From positions 1 to 64,000 of the forward strand of contig JAFXXU010000068.1 of the NCBI GenBank assembly GCA_017542125.1: a stretch of DNA of 64,000 bases, read 5' to 3'. A program made the position numbers and the translations under genes. This document shows, one piece after another, positions 8,622 to 16,833 of the stretch. The first letter of the stretch is position 1. Every line of letters begins with the position of its first letter. This DNA is from Ruminococcus sp. (lineage in GTDB: Bacteria > Bacillota > Clostridia > Oscillospirales > Ruminococcaceae). Under the pieces are notes generated by a model. That model searched no databases and was not told where the DNA came from. It saw only the letters and a list, made by a program, of their open reading frames with translations.

Positions 8622-11042
8622 ATGTTCGGGAAAACAGGCTTTTTAAAGCGCTCCTCGAAAAAGGGCAAGGAGCTTTATCTTAAGCTGTTCATCGTCGCCT
8701 TTGCCGCGATGATGATCTGCTTTATACCCTCGATGATCTTCAACAAGGGTATATTCCTATACTACGGAGATTTCAACTCCCAGCAGATGATGTTCTATCA
8801 GCACGCCAATGAGGTGGTCCGCGACGGCGCTATCGGCTGGGACTGGGGCACCGACCTGGGCGCCAACTTCATAGGCTCCTACTCCTTCTACCTGCTGGGC
8901 AGCCCCTTCTTCTGGCTGACCACCCTTTTCCCGCTGGGTGCGGTGGCATATCTTATGCCCTGGATGCTGGCTCTCAAGACCGCTGTGGCTGCGGTGTGCG
9001 CCTATGCCTATATCAGAAGGTTCGTTGAGAACAAGAGCGCAGCCTTTATCGGCTCTATGCTCTACGCCTTCTCCGGCTTCCAGACCTATAACGTGTTCTT
9101 CAACCACTTCCACGATGCGACAGCTTTCTTCCCACTGATGCTGCTGGGTATGGAAATGGTGATCCAGGACGGCAAGAAGGGACCCTTCGCCCTGGCGGTG
9201 GCCCTCGGCGCCATGATAAGCTATTTCTTCTTCGTGGGCGAGGTGATCTTCCTTATCATCTATTTCATCATCCGCTGCACCGACAAGGGCTTCAATATAA
9301 CCCTCAGGAAATTCCTCTGCCTGACCTTTGAGGCGGTCATAGGCTTTGTGATCTCTTTCTTCATACTGCTGCCCTCGGTAATGGATGTTCTGGAAAACCC
9401 CCGTATCACCCAGTACCTCTACGGCCTGGATCTGGCGATATACAGCGAGAATGTCAGGATCCCCCGTATCATTCAGGCGTTCTTTATGCTGCCTGATATG
9501 CCTGCAAGAGTCAATATCCTTACCTCTGACAAAGCCCGCTGGGCGTCTATGGCGGGGTACCTGCCCATGTTCTCCATGTGCGGCGTTATCGCCTTTATGC
9601 GCACCAGGAAGAAGAGCTGGCAGGGCAAGCTGATAATCACCAGCATAGTAATGGCCTGCATACCCTTCTTCAATGCCTCGTTCATACTCTTCGGCAACAG
9701 CTATTACGCCCGCTGGTACTATATGCCCATTCTGATAATGTGCCTTATGACCGCCCAGGTCATCGACGAGGACAAGGATCAGCTCCGCAAGGGCTTCATC
9801 CCCTGCGCGGCGGTGGCGGCTGTCTTCGCCCTCATAGGTCTGCTCCCGAAAAAGGAGAACGACCAGCTGGTATGGGGCAAGGTGCCGAAATACCCCGAGC
9901 TTTACTATATCCAGGTGATAGTTACCGCAATAATGACGGTGATGCTGTTCATTGCCATCTATAAGGTGGCTACCGATAAGAAGAAACAGCACGTCACCCT
10001 CTGCGTGATGACCTGCGCCGCCTGCGCCGTTTGTATGACCTCAGAGGTCATCTACGGAGTTGTGCAGGGCGATGACAACGAGGACTATATCGAGCGGGCC
10101 ATCTACGGCAGGGAGAAGGTAGACCTCTCGGAGTACGACGGGGACACCTCGGAGCTCCAGAACACCTTCTACCGCATCGACACCTCCGAGAGCGTTGACA
10201 ACTGGTGTATGTACTGGGGTCTCAGCTCCATGAGGGCCTTCCACAGCGTGGTTCCCACCTCCATTATGGACTTCTACTCCGCTATCGGTCAGACGAGAGA
10301 CGTGGCTTCCCGTATGGAGCCCAGGCTCTACGGCCTGAGAGGGCTGTTCTCGGTGAAGTATTACTTCAAGGAGTACACCACCAAACAGCTGGAGGGCAAG
10401 GAAGACCCCGAGATCCCCGAGTATATCTCCGGGCTGGCGGACTTTGAATACGTTGGTACCCAGAACAAGTTCTATATCTTCGAGAACAAGAATTTCGTGC
10501 CTATGGGCTTCGGCTATAACACTTATATAACCGCAGACGAGCTTGAAAACATCTCCGAGAACGACAAGCCCACCCTGCTCATGCATTCGCTGGTGCTCTC
10601 AAATGAGCAGGCCAAGAAATACGAGGGCCTGGTGGAGCATTTCACCATGGGGACCGAGGTAGTCTCCAAGTCCATGTATAACCGCGCCTGCGAGGATAAG
10701 CGGGATCACAGCTGCTACAGCTTCACCTATGACTCCGACGGCTTTGAAGCCAAGATCGACCTGGATGAGGGCAGGCTGCTGTTCTTCTCCGTACCCTACG
10801 AGAACGGCTGGAGCGCCGAGGTCAACGGCAAGCCCGTGGATATCGAAAAGGTAAGCTTCGGATTTATGGCTGTACCCGTTCCCGCCGGCGAGAGCACCGT
10901 TACCTTCCATTTCAAAGCCACCGGTCTGACGGCGGGCAGAGTGGCATCCTGCGTGGGTGCAGCCCTGCTTATCGGCTATATCGCAGCGGATGTTGTCCTG
11001 AGAAAGAAAAAGGAGAAGGAGGCTGCAGCAGATGCATCTTGA
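8622..11042 (+). CDS. YfhO-family multi-pass membrane protein
   Basis: 806 aa. It has many membrane helices over the first 500 residues, then an outer beta-rich domain and a last helix near residue 780, followed by a Lys-rich cytoplasmic tail. Signature segments are FLYYGDFNSQQMMFYQH near the N-terminus and GSPFFWLTTLFP. YfhO of Bacillus subtilis is needed to glycosylate lipoteichoic acid and the fold is GT-C-like; the same kind of envelope glycosylation is inferred here. A paralogue lies at 25777-28200. The gene begins 24 bp after the MATE gene and overlaps the Nudix gene by 11 bp, so the three probably share a transcript. Confidence 0.85.
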   Translation: MFGKTGFLKRSSKKGKELYLKLFIVAFAAMMICFIPSMIFNKGIFLYYGDFNSQQMMFYQHANEVVRDGAIGWDWGTDLGANFIGSYSFYLLGSPFFWLTTLFPLGAVAYLMPWMLALKTAVAAVCAYAYIRRFVENKSAAFIGSMLYAFSGFQTYNVFFNHFHDATAFFPLMLLGMEMVIQDGKKGPFALAVALGAMISYFFFVGEVIFLIIYFIIRCTDKGFNITLRKFLCLTFEAVIGFVISFFILLPSVMDVLENPRITQYLYGLDLAIYSENVRIPRIIQAFFMLPDMPARVNILTSDKARWASMAGYLPMFSMCGVIAFMRTRKKSWQGKLIITSIVMACIPFFNASFILFGNSYYARWYYMPILIMCLMTAQVIDEDKDQLRKGFIPCAAVAAVFALIGLLPKKENDQLVWGKVPKYPELYYIQVIVTAIMTVMLFIAIYKVATDKKKQHVTLCVMTCAACAVCMTSEVIYGVVQGDDNEDYIERAIYGREKVDLSEYDGDTSELQNTFYRIDTSESVDNWCMYWGLSSMRAFHSVVPTSIMDFYSAIGQTRDVASRMEPRLYGLRGLFSVKYYFKEYTTKQLEGKEDPEIPEYISGLADFEYVGTQNKFYIFENKNFVPMGFGYNTYITADELENISENDKPTLLMHSLVLSNEQAKKYEGLVEHFTMGTEVVSKSMYNRACEDKRDHSCYSFTYDSDGFEAKIDLDEGRLLFFSVPYENGWSAEVNGKPVDIEKVSFGFMAVPVPAGESTVTFHFKATGLTAGRVASCVGAALLIGYIAADVVLRKKKEKEAAADAS

Positions 11043-11568
11043 TGAAAAGAGACTCTCCGGCGAGCAGAAATTCGACGGCATAGTGGTAAAGCTCTATGTG
11101 GATCAGGTGGAGCTGGAGGACGGCAAGACCACCTTCCGCGAGGTGATAAAGCACCCCGGCGGCGTATGCGTCGTGCCGGTGAACGATAAGGGCGAGATCT
11201 ATATGGTCAAGCAGTTCCGCTACCCCTTCGGCAGGGTGCTGACCGAGATACCCGCCGGCAAGCTGGAATACGGCGAGGATCACCGGACCTGCGGGCTCCG
11301 GGAGCTCAGGGAGGAGATCGGCGCCGAGGCGGGGAGCTTTGAATATCTGGGCTGCCTCTACCCCACGGTGGCCTACGATACCGAGATCATCCATATGTAT
11401 CTGGCGCGGGAGCTCAGCTTCGGCGACAGGGATCTGGACGAGGGCGAGTTCATCGACGTGATCAGGATGCCCTTTGAGGAAGCGCTGCAGAAGGTCTACG
11501 ACGGGGAGTTCCCCGATGCCAAGACCCAGCTGGCGATACTCAAAGCCGCAAAGCTGATGGGAAAATAA
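11032..11568 (+). CDS. Nudix hydrolase, ADP-ribose pyrophosphatase type
   Basis: 178 aa. The Nudix box is complete in GKLEYGEDHRTCGLRELREE followed by IG (about residues 81-102), with the preceding EIPAG typical of ADP-sugar pyrophosphatases. It would cleave ADP-ribose or a related nucleoside diphosphate sugar, releasing AMP. The start ATG lies inside the end of the YfhO gene, with GGAGAAGGAGG upstream. An intrinsic terminator follows, so this is the last gene of the MATE-YfhO-Nudix unit. Confidence 0.92.
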   Translation: MHLDEKRLSGEQKFDGIVVKLYVDQVELEDGKTTFREVIKHPGGVCVVPVNDKGEIYMVKQFRYPFGRVLTEIPAGKLEYGEDHRTCGLRELREEIGAEAGSFEYLGCLYPTVAYDTEIIHMYLARELSFGDRDLDEGEFIDVIRMPFEEALQKVYDGEFPDAKTQLAILKAAKLMGK

Positions 11569-11577
11569 AAACAATAC

Positions 11578-11614
11578 GCCCGGGAACGGTCAGGCACCGC
11601 TCCCGGGCTTTTTT
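11578..11614 (+). terminator. Intrinsic terminator after Nudix gene
   Basis: GCCCGGGA (11578-11585) pairs with TCCCGGGC (11601-11608), extended by an inner CGGT/ACCG, and runs into TTTTTT (11609-11614). Confidence 0.93.
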
Positions 11615-11745
11615 CGTCCGCAGGGTTTTATCTTTTTCGACAATGCCAGGGCAGTTTCCTGCTGCATACTGCCGAAGGCCGGGAGATAAGTGGGAAAAGC
11701 CGCCGAAAAAGGCGAAAATCTCTTGGAATATCCGCTGGAAATATC

Positions 11746-11764
11746 TTTTCCCGGGGTGTATAAT
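11746..11764 (+). promoter_or_regulatory. Candidate Noc-type operator and -10 box
   Basis: TTTTCCCGGGGTGT (11746-11759) matches 10 of 14 positions of the Noc binding site ATTTCCCGGGAAAT known from Bacillus, and runs into TATAAT (11759-11764). The -35 is weak (TGGAAA at 11736-11741, 17-bp spacing). The start codon follows 19 bp later. Self-regulation by the Noc-like protein is inferred. Confidence 0.4.
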
Positions 11765-11782
11765 CAGCTTGGAGGTGTTAAT

Positions 11783-12667
11783 ATGAGTATTCTTAAAAAG
11801 CTTTCACATCCCCCTGCCAACGGTACCGATGCTCCCGCCGAGCTGGGAAAGATAGTCGAGCTGCCGGTGGGGAGGATAGCCCCCAACCCGGATCAGCCCC
11901 GCAGGCATTTCTCCCCCGAATCCCTGGCCGGGCTGGCAAAGAGCATCTCGCAGGACGGCATCGTCCAGCCCCTTACCGTCAGGGAGAGTACCGAGGGCAG
12001 GTATGTGCTGGTCTCGGGGGAGAGGCGGCTCCGCGCTGCAAAGCTGGCAGGGTGCAGGACGGTCCCCTGCATAATAGTCCGCATCTCGGACAAGCGCTCG
12101 GCTGTGGTGGCTCTGGTGGAGAACATCCAGCGCGCCGAGCTTGACTGCTTCGAGGAAGCCGAGGCTATAAACTCCCTGATGACCCTGTATTCCATGTCCC
12201 GGGACGAGGTCTGCCTGCGGCTGGGGCTGGCCCAGTCCACCGTTGCCAACAAGCTGCGGCTGCTGCGCTTTACCGAGGAGGAGCGCAGGCTCATCACCGA
12301 GAGCTCCCTCACCGAGCGCCACGCAAGAGCCCTGCTGCGTCTTAACGACCTCCCCCGCAGGAGAGCAGCTCTGGAGCACATCATCTCCGAGAAGCTGAAC
12401 GTTTCCCAGAGCGAGAGGTACATATCCGAGGTGATGAGCGAGGAAAAGCGCATCAAGAGCTACCGCCGCCGCTCGGCAGTCCTGGGGGACGTAAGGCTGT
12501 TTTTCAATACGGTGGAAAGGGCGGTCAAAGTGATGAAGCTGGCAGGCGTCGCCGCCACCCTTGACCGCACCGAGCACGACGGCCTGATAGAATTCCGCGT
12601 AACCGTACCGGATTGCAGAGTGCAGACGGCTTCTTCTAATTCCCCCTCCACCGGGCATTATGTTTAA
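11783..12667 (+). CDS. noc: ParB-family protein, Noc-like nucleoid occlusion factor
   Basis: 294 aa from ATG 11783, 6 nt after GGAGGTG; the frame is open further upstream but without a start signal. The ParB N-terminal domain has NPDQPRRHF, GIVQPLTVRE and the CTP-binding GERRLRAAK and ENIQRAELDCFEEA. The helix-turn-helix reads LAQSTVANKLRLL and then LTERHARALLRL. These match Bacillus Noc (QSTIANKLRLL, ITERHARAL) rather than Spo0J/ParB, which has SRPHIAN at this place. There is no parA/soj neighbour, which also favours Noc. Noc binds dispersed sites and blocks cell division over the chromosome. The short basic N-terminus (SILKKLS) may be a membrane-touching helix. Confidence 0.72.
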   Translation: MSILKKLSHPPANGTDAPAELGKIVELPVGRIAPNPDQPRRHFSPESLAGLAKSISQDGIVQPLTVRESTEGRYVLVSGERRLRAAKLAGCRTVPCIIVRISDKRSAVVALVENIQRAELDCFEEAEAINSLMTLYSMSRDEVCLRLGLAQSTVANKLRLLRFTEEERRLITESSLTERHARALLRLNDLPRRRAALEHIISEKLNVSQSERYISEVMSEEKRIKSYRRRSAVLGDVRLFFNTVERAVKVMKLAGVAATLDRTEHDGLIEFRVTVPDCRVQTASSNSPSTGHYV

Positions 12668-12775
12668 CTCCGGCTAGGTTTGCCCTCCCCTCCGGCTAGG
12701 TTTGCCCTCCCCTCCGGGGAGGGTATCGGCTTGAGATAGGGCTGATGCTTTCCACCTGACGGGACCTTGAGAGCC
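12668..12775. repeat. Dispersed repeat, inverted copy with a 22-bp tandem duplication
   Basis: It begins with two tandem copies of a 22-bp unit (12668-12689, 12690-12711) containing GGCTAGGTTTGCCCTCC, then CCTCCGGGGAGGGTAT, TTGAGATAGGGCT and CCACCTGACGGGACCTT. This is the reverse complement of the family at 1-294. The rest of the 289-bp gap (12776-12916) holds no gene that I can support. Confidence 0.8.
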
Positions 12776-12916
12776 TGGTTTGTTGGTTCGTTAATGCAGC
12801 TTATAAGCTTGTGGCCGAAGGGGGTTCGGGGTGCGATCGGAAAGCCCCCGAACCGTGGCGTGTGCCGAGCCCGCCGTTCTGCGCGCCCTGCCGTGCGTAT
12901 CACACGGCGGAAGACG

Positions 12917-12950
12917 CAAAAAATCCCTCATCTCCTAAAAGAGATGAGGG
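12917..12950 (-). terminator. Intrinsic terminator of the fatty-acid operon
   Basis: CCCTCATCTC (12925-12934) pairs with GAGATGAGGG (12941-12950), loop CTAAAA. On the minus strand the stem is followed by a T-run (complement of A 12918-12923), a few bases after the tetR stop. Confidence 0.9.
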
Positions 12951-12955
12951 TGTTT

Positions 12956-13543
12956 TTATGCGAGATCAAATTCCCTGTCTATGCTCTGGCGGACTATTTC
13001 AAGCACCTTTTCGTTGTAGGGCAGCTCCTTGTTGTCGAACATCAGCGAAGCGCCGTATATCAGCGAGCGGACGATATAGAACTTGCGCAGCCTGGTCTCC
13101 TTGTCCATACCCACCTCAGAGCAGTATTTGTCCACAAGATCAAGCGTCAGCTTGGTGGTCTTGCCGCGGCCGATGGCGGGGAACTCCTGATCCAGCTCGT
13201 CATCCTTGAGCATAAGTATCGAGCGGAAGTGGGGCTTCTCCACCAGGAACTTTATGTACCCCACGCTGAACGCCACCAACCTCTCCCGTGTGGACTCCCC
13301 GCTCTCGGAGAGGATGCGCTGCTGCTCTTCGTTCCACTGGGCGTTGACATATTCGATTATCGCCGCGACGAAGCCGTGCTTGTCGCCGAAATGCTTGGCA
13401 GGCGCCGCACAGGAAACTCCTGCCTTCTGCGCCACGCTCCGCAAAGAGAAATTGGTTATCCCGCAGCGGTTGATCTCCTCGAGCCCGGCTATTATGAGCT
13501 CTTCCCGCTTGCTGCGGCGTTTTGGTTCGTTTGGCATTTTCAT
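12956..13543 (-). CDS. TetR-family transcriptional regulator
   Basis: 195 aa. The N-terminal helix-turn-helix is SLRSVAQKAGVS, then the recognition helix region CAAPAKHFGDKHGFVAAII (about residues 33-64). The rest is an all-helical ligand domain without a recognisable subclass. It begins 9 bp after the acyl-CoA ligase stop and closes the fatty-acid operon, so the simplest reading is a feedback repressor of that operon responding to an acyl-CoA or acyl-ACP. A 7-7-7 palindrome over the operon start site (23364-23384) is a candidate operator. RBS AAGGAAG. Confidence 0.88.
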   Translation of the reverse strand: MKMPNEPKRRSKREELIIAGLEEINRCGITNFSLRSVAQKAGVSCAAPAKHFGDKHGFVAAIIEYVNAQWNEEQQRILSESGESTRERLVAFSVGYIKFLVEKPHFRSILMLKDDELDQEFPAIGRGKTTKLTLDLVDKYCSEVGMDKETRLRKFYIVRSLIYGASLMFDNKELPYNEKVLEIVRQSIDREFDLA

Positions 13544-13552
13544 TCTTCCTTT

Positions 13553-15187
13553 TCAGCCCTTGCGCTGCTCGACCTTGCGTATCTTGCCGCTGATCGTCTT
13601 GGGCATCTCGTCAACGAATTCGATGATCCTTATCCATTTGTAGTCGGAAAGCCTTGCGTTGGCCTGATCCTTTATCTGCTTTTCCAGAGCGTGATCTCCG
13701 GTCAGCCCCTTTTTGAGGACGATATAAGCCTTGATGGCCTGCCCCCTCAGCTTGTCGGGGACGCCCACCACGCTGCATTCCACGATGTCGGGGTTCTCCA
13801 TAAGCACGTTCTCGATCTCGTAGGGGCCCACGCGGTAGCCGCCGGTCTTGATTATGTCGTCAAAGCGGCCGTTGAACCACAGCCTGCCGTTTTCGTCCTG
13901 TGTGGCGGAGTCGCCGGTGTGGTAAACTCCCCCACGCCATACCTCCCGGAACAGCTCATCGTTATCAAGATAAGCCGAGAACAGCCCCGCAGGGTGCTCC
14001 CCCTCTCTTTTGGGAACGACGCAGACCTCACCCGACTCGCCGATGGGGGTGGGCTTGCAGTCTCTGTCCAGCAGGACGATGCGGTACTGGGGCGAGGGGA
14101 CTCCCATAGAGCCCGCCACCGAGGTCCCGGCATCGAAGTTGGCTGTCAGCAGGGTGGATTCGGTCTGACCGTAGCCCTCACAGAGGGAAAGCCCGGTCTT
14201 TTCCTTGAATTTTCTGAACACCTCGGGGTTGAGCAGCTCGCCTGCCGTGGTGGCGTAGGTCAGCGAGGGCATCTCAGGTATCCCGGAGCGCACCAGGTAT
14301 CTGTATACCGTAGGCGGTGCGCAGAAGGTAGTGACTTTGTATTTGTTGATGACGTGCATCATCATCTTGGGGTCGAAGTTGTCGAAATCGAAGACCATTA
14401 CCGCCGAGCCCACCAGCCATTGACCGTACAGCTTGCCCCAGGAGCTCTTTGCCCAGCCCGTTTCGGCAACGGTGAAATGCAGGCCGTTATCCAGGGCATG
14501 GTGCCAGTATTTGGCGGTGACTATATGCGCCAGCGGGTAGCTGTGGTCGTGGATGACTCCCTTGGGCAGACCTGTGGTCCCGGAGGTGAAATAGAGCAGC
14601 ATCGGGTCGTGAGACGAGGTCTTCACCCTCTCAAGCCTGGGTGAGGCCGCCTCGATGGCAGCTGTGAGGTTCTCAAAGCCCTCTTTTTCCTGCCTTATGG
14701 ACCAGAGGCGGGCGGATATGCCCGTCTGCTTTACGGCCTCCAGCACTCTGTCGCATACATCCCCCTGATGGGTGCAGACGAAGCCCTTTATGTCGGCGCT
14801 CTCGATCCTGTAAACATAGTCCTTGACCGTGAGCATATGGGTAACGGGGATCAGCACCGCACCTATCTTGTGGAGGGCTATGGAAACTATCCAGTATTCG
14901 TAATGCTTTTTGAGGGCAGCCAGAACTTTGTCGCCCCTGCCGATGCCCGCCGAGAGAAAGACGTTGGCGCAGCGGCTGCTGAGCTCGCTCAGCTCGGCGA
15001 AGGTGAACTGCCTCTCATTGCCCTCGGTGTCGCACCAGACCAGCGCCCGCTTCCGGGGTTCCTGGGCGGCGTACACATCCACCACATCGTAGCCGAAGTT
15101 GAAATCCTCGGGGCAGATAATATCGAAATCAACGAGCCTGCCGTCTCGGTCGAAGCTCTCCTTGCAGTATCTCTGATAAATCGTCAT
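13553..15187 (-). CDS. AMP-forming acyl-CoA synthetase/ligase
   Basis: 544 aa, ANL superfamily. The P-loop-like A3 motif is YFTSGTTGLPKG (about 215), the A5 motif is GYGQTE (about 340), the hinge region is NGRFDDIIKTGGYRVGPYEIE (A7/A8) and the C-terminal catalytic Lys is in ISGKIRK. It resembles medium-chain acyl-CoA synthetases more than acetyl-CoA synthetase. It would activate a free fatty acid with ATP and CoA. Its place between accA and tetR links it to use of exogenous fatty acid, or to making the ligand for the TetR regulator; both are inference. The accA stop lies 3 bp upstream. Confidence 0.88.
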   Translation of the reverse strand: MTIYQRYCKESFDRDGRLVDFDIICPEDFNFGYDVVDVYAAQEPRKRALVWCDTEGNERQFTFAELSELSSRCANVFLSAGIGRGDKVLAALKKHYEYWIVSIALHKIGAVLIPVTHMLTVKDYVYRIESADIKGFVCTHQGDVCDRVLEAVKQTGISARLWSIRQEKEGFENLTAAIEAASPRLERVKTSSHDPMLLYFTSGTTGLPKGVIHDHSYPLAHIVTAKYWHHALDNGLHFTVAETGWAKSSWGKLYGQWLVGSAVMVFDFDNFDPKMMMHVINKYKVTTFCAPPTVYRYLVRSGIPEMPSLTYATTAGELLNPEVFRKFKEKTGLSLCEGYGQTESTLLTANFDAGTSVAGSMGVPSPQYRIVLLDRDCKPTPIGESGEVCVVPKREGEHPAGLFSAYLDNDELFREVWRGGVYHTGDSATQDENGRLWFNGRFDDIIKTGGYRVGPYEIENVLMENPDIVECSVVGVPDKLRGQAIKAYIVLKKGLTGDHALEKQIKDQANARLSDYKWIRIIEFVDEMPKTISGKIRKVEQRKG

Positions 15188-15190
15188 AGC

Positions 15191-15970
15191 TTACTCCGTC
15201 CTGCCGATCCTGCGGAAGCGCTCGTATCTCTTGTCGAGCAGCTGCGGATCACCCTTCAGCACTCCGAGCTCGTGAACGAGCTGATCTTTCAGCTCGCTGA
15301 AGAATTCGGGCTGATCTATATTGTCCTCGCTGATCATATCCTCGATTATCCCCAAAGAGAGGGCATCCTTTGCGGTGAGCTTCAAACACTCCGCCGCCTC
15401 GGGAGCCTTGGCGCTGTCCTTCCAGAGGATAGAGGCGCAGCCCTCGGGTGAGATCACCGAATATACGGCATTTTCCAGCATATAGACCCTGTCGGCCACG
15501 GAAAGAGCCAATGCTCCGCCGCTGCCGCCCTCGCCTATGAGCACGGTGATAACAGGTGTGTTGAGGGTCATCATCTCGCAGAGGTTCTCGGCAATGGCCT
15601 GCCCCTGACCCCTTTCCTCGGCACCGATGCCGCAGTATGCGCCGGAGGTGTCAACAAAGCAGATAACAGGTCTTTTGAATTTCTCAGCCTGCTTCATAAG
15701 ACGCAGAGCCTTGCGGTAGCCCTCGGGGTTGGGGGCGCCGAAAAGCCGCTGCATACGCTCTCTTGCGTTGTGGCCCTTTTCTATGGCTATAACGGTTACG
15801 GGCTGCTCCTCCAGATAGGCCAGGCCGCCGATAACGGCGCTGTCATCGGCAAAGCGGCGGTCGCCGTGGAGCTCGAAGAAATGGTTGAATATACCCTTGA
15901 TGAAGTCGATGCCCGTGTAGCGCCCGGAGCTTCTCGCCTTCTTGACTATCTCATAAGCCTCCATGGTCAC
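15191..15970 (-). CDS. accA: Acetyl-CoA carboxylase carboxyltransferase, alpha subunit
   Basis: 259 aa, shorter than the 319-aa Escherichia coli protein because the N-terminal helical extension is missing, as in other Firmicutes clusters. It has the crotonase-fold motifs KRPVICFVDTSGAYCGIGAEERGQ and IGEGGSGGALALSVADRV. With accD it transfers the carboxyl group from biotin to acetyl-CoA. I take GTG 15968-15970 as the start, since GGAGGTG precedes it by about 6 nt; the in-frame ATG six bases on is too far. GTGA overlaps the accD stop (4 bp), implying coupled translation. Confidence 0.95.
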   Translation of the reverse strand: MTMEAYEIVKKARSSGRYTGIDFIKGIFNHFFELHGDRRFADDSAVIGGLAYLEEQPVTVIAIEKGHNARERMQRLFGAPNPEGYRKALRLMKQAEKFKRPVICFVDTSGAYCGIGAEERGQGQAIAENLCEMMTLNTPVITVLIGEGGSGGALALSVADRVYMLENAVYSVISPEGCASILWKDSAKAPEAAECLKLTAKDALSLGIIEDMISEDNIDQPEFFSELKDQLVHELGVLKGDPQLLDKRYERFRRIGRTE

Positions 15971-16827
15971 GCTTCACCTCCGCAGTGCATTTTGAGCAGC
16001 ATAGCCACCAGGGATTTCTGATAACGCCTGGGAGCGATTGCGTCCACAAAGCCGTGCTCCACAAGGAACTCCGCCTTCTGGAAGCCCTTGGGGAGGGTCT
16101 TTCTCGTGGTCTGCTCTATTACTCTTGCCCCCGCAAAGCCTACGGTGGCACCCGGCTCCGCCAGGATTATATCACCCTCCATAGCGAAGCTGGCGGTAAC
16201 GCCGCCGGTGGTAGGGTCGGTGAGTACAGTAAGATAGAAGAGCCCCGCATCGCTGTGGCGTTTTACGGCTCCGCTGGTCTTGGCCATCTGCATGAGAGAA
16301 ACTAAGCCCTCCTGCATCCTGGCGCCGCCGGAGACGGTATAGCCCACCACCGGGAGCCTGTGCTCCGCAGCATATTCAAAGGTGCGGGTTATCCTCTCGC
16401 CCACTGCCGAGCCCATTGAGCCCATCATAAAGTTCGGCTCCATAACGAAGAGGCAGCATTTCCTGCCGCCTATCAGCGCGGTGCCGCAGATGACAGCCTC
16501 GTTCTCGTTGCTGGCGGCACGGACGGTCTCCAGCTTCTCGGCATAGCCCTCAAAGCCCAGAGGGTCTGAGGAGACCACATCGGTGAACATCTCGCTGAAG
16601 CTGTTCTTATCGGTGATGAAGCTGATGCGCTGCCTTGCGCTCATACGGAAATGGTAGCCGCAGGTGCAGGTGTTGGCGTTGGCCCAGATCCTGCTCACGG
16701 GGATAGCCATATGGCAGTTGGGGCAGGTCTTTTCGGGCTCGCCCTGATCCTCCTGGACAGGTGCTACCGCTCTGCCGCCCTTTTCCAGCTCGTTTTTGGG
16801 CTTGTATAAGAAATTGAGAAACGGCAT
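15967..16827 (-). CDS. accD: Acetyl-CoA carboxylase carboxyltransferase, beta subunit
   Basis: 286 aa. The N-terminal zinc ribbon begins CPNCHM (about residues 35-38) but its second half reads NTCTCGYHF, a C-x-C instead of the usual C-x2-C. The carboxyltransferase core follows (SGGARMQEGLVSLMQMAKT, then GRKCCLFVMEPNFMMGSMG earlier). It forms an A2B2 enzyme with AccA. It starts 6 bp after accC and overlaps accA by 4 bp. Confidence 0.95.
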   Translation of the reverse strand: MPFLNFLYKPKNELEKGGRAVAPVQEDQGEPEKTCPNCHMAIPVSRIWANANTCTCGYHFRMSARQRISFITDKNSFSEMFTDVVSSDPLGFEGYAEKLETVRAASNENEAVICGTALIGGRKCCLFVMEPNFMMGSMGSAVGERITRTFEYAAEHRLPVVGYTVSGGARMQEGLVSLMQMAKTSGAVKRHSDAGLFYLTVLTDPTTGGVTASFAMEGDIILAEPGATVGFAGARVIEQTTRKTLPKGFQKAEFLVEHGFVDAIAPRRYQKSLVAMLLKMHCGGEA

Positions 16828-16833
16828 CAGCCT

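Noticed and set aside
8757-9992. 411-codon minus-strand frame
   Set aside because: It is antisense to YfhO; its composition (many His, Gln, Glu) is what reversed membrane-helix codons produce.
12767-14644. 625-codon open frame on the plus strand
   Set aside because: It lies antisense to the tetR and acyl-CoA ligase genes, has no ribosome-binding site, and its translation has no family motifs; GC-rich third positions of the real genes keep the opposite strand open.
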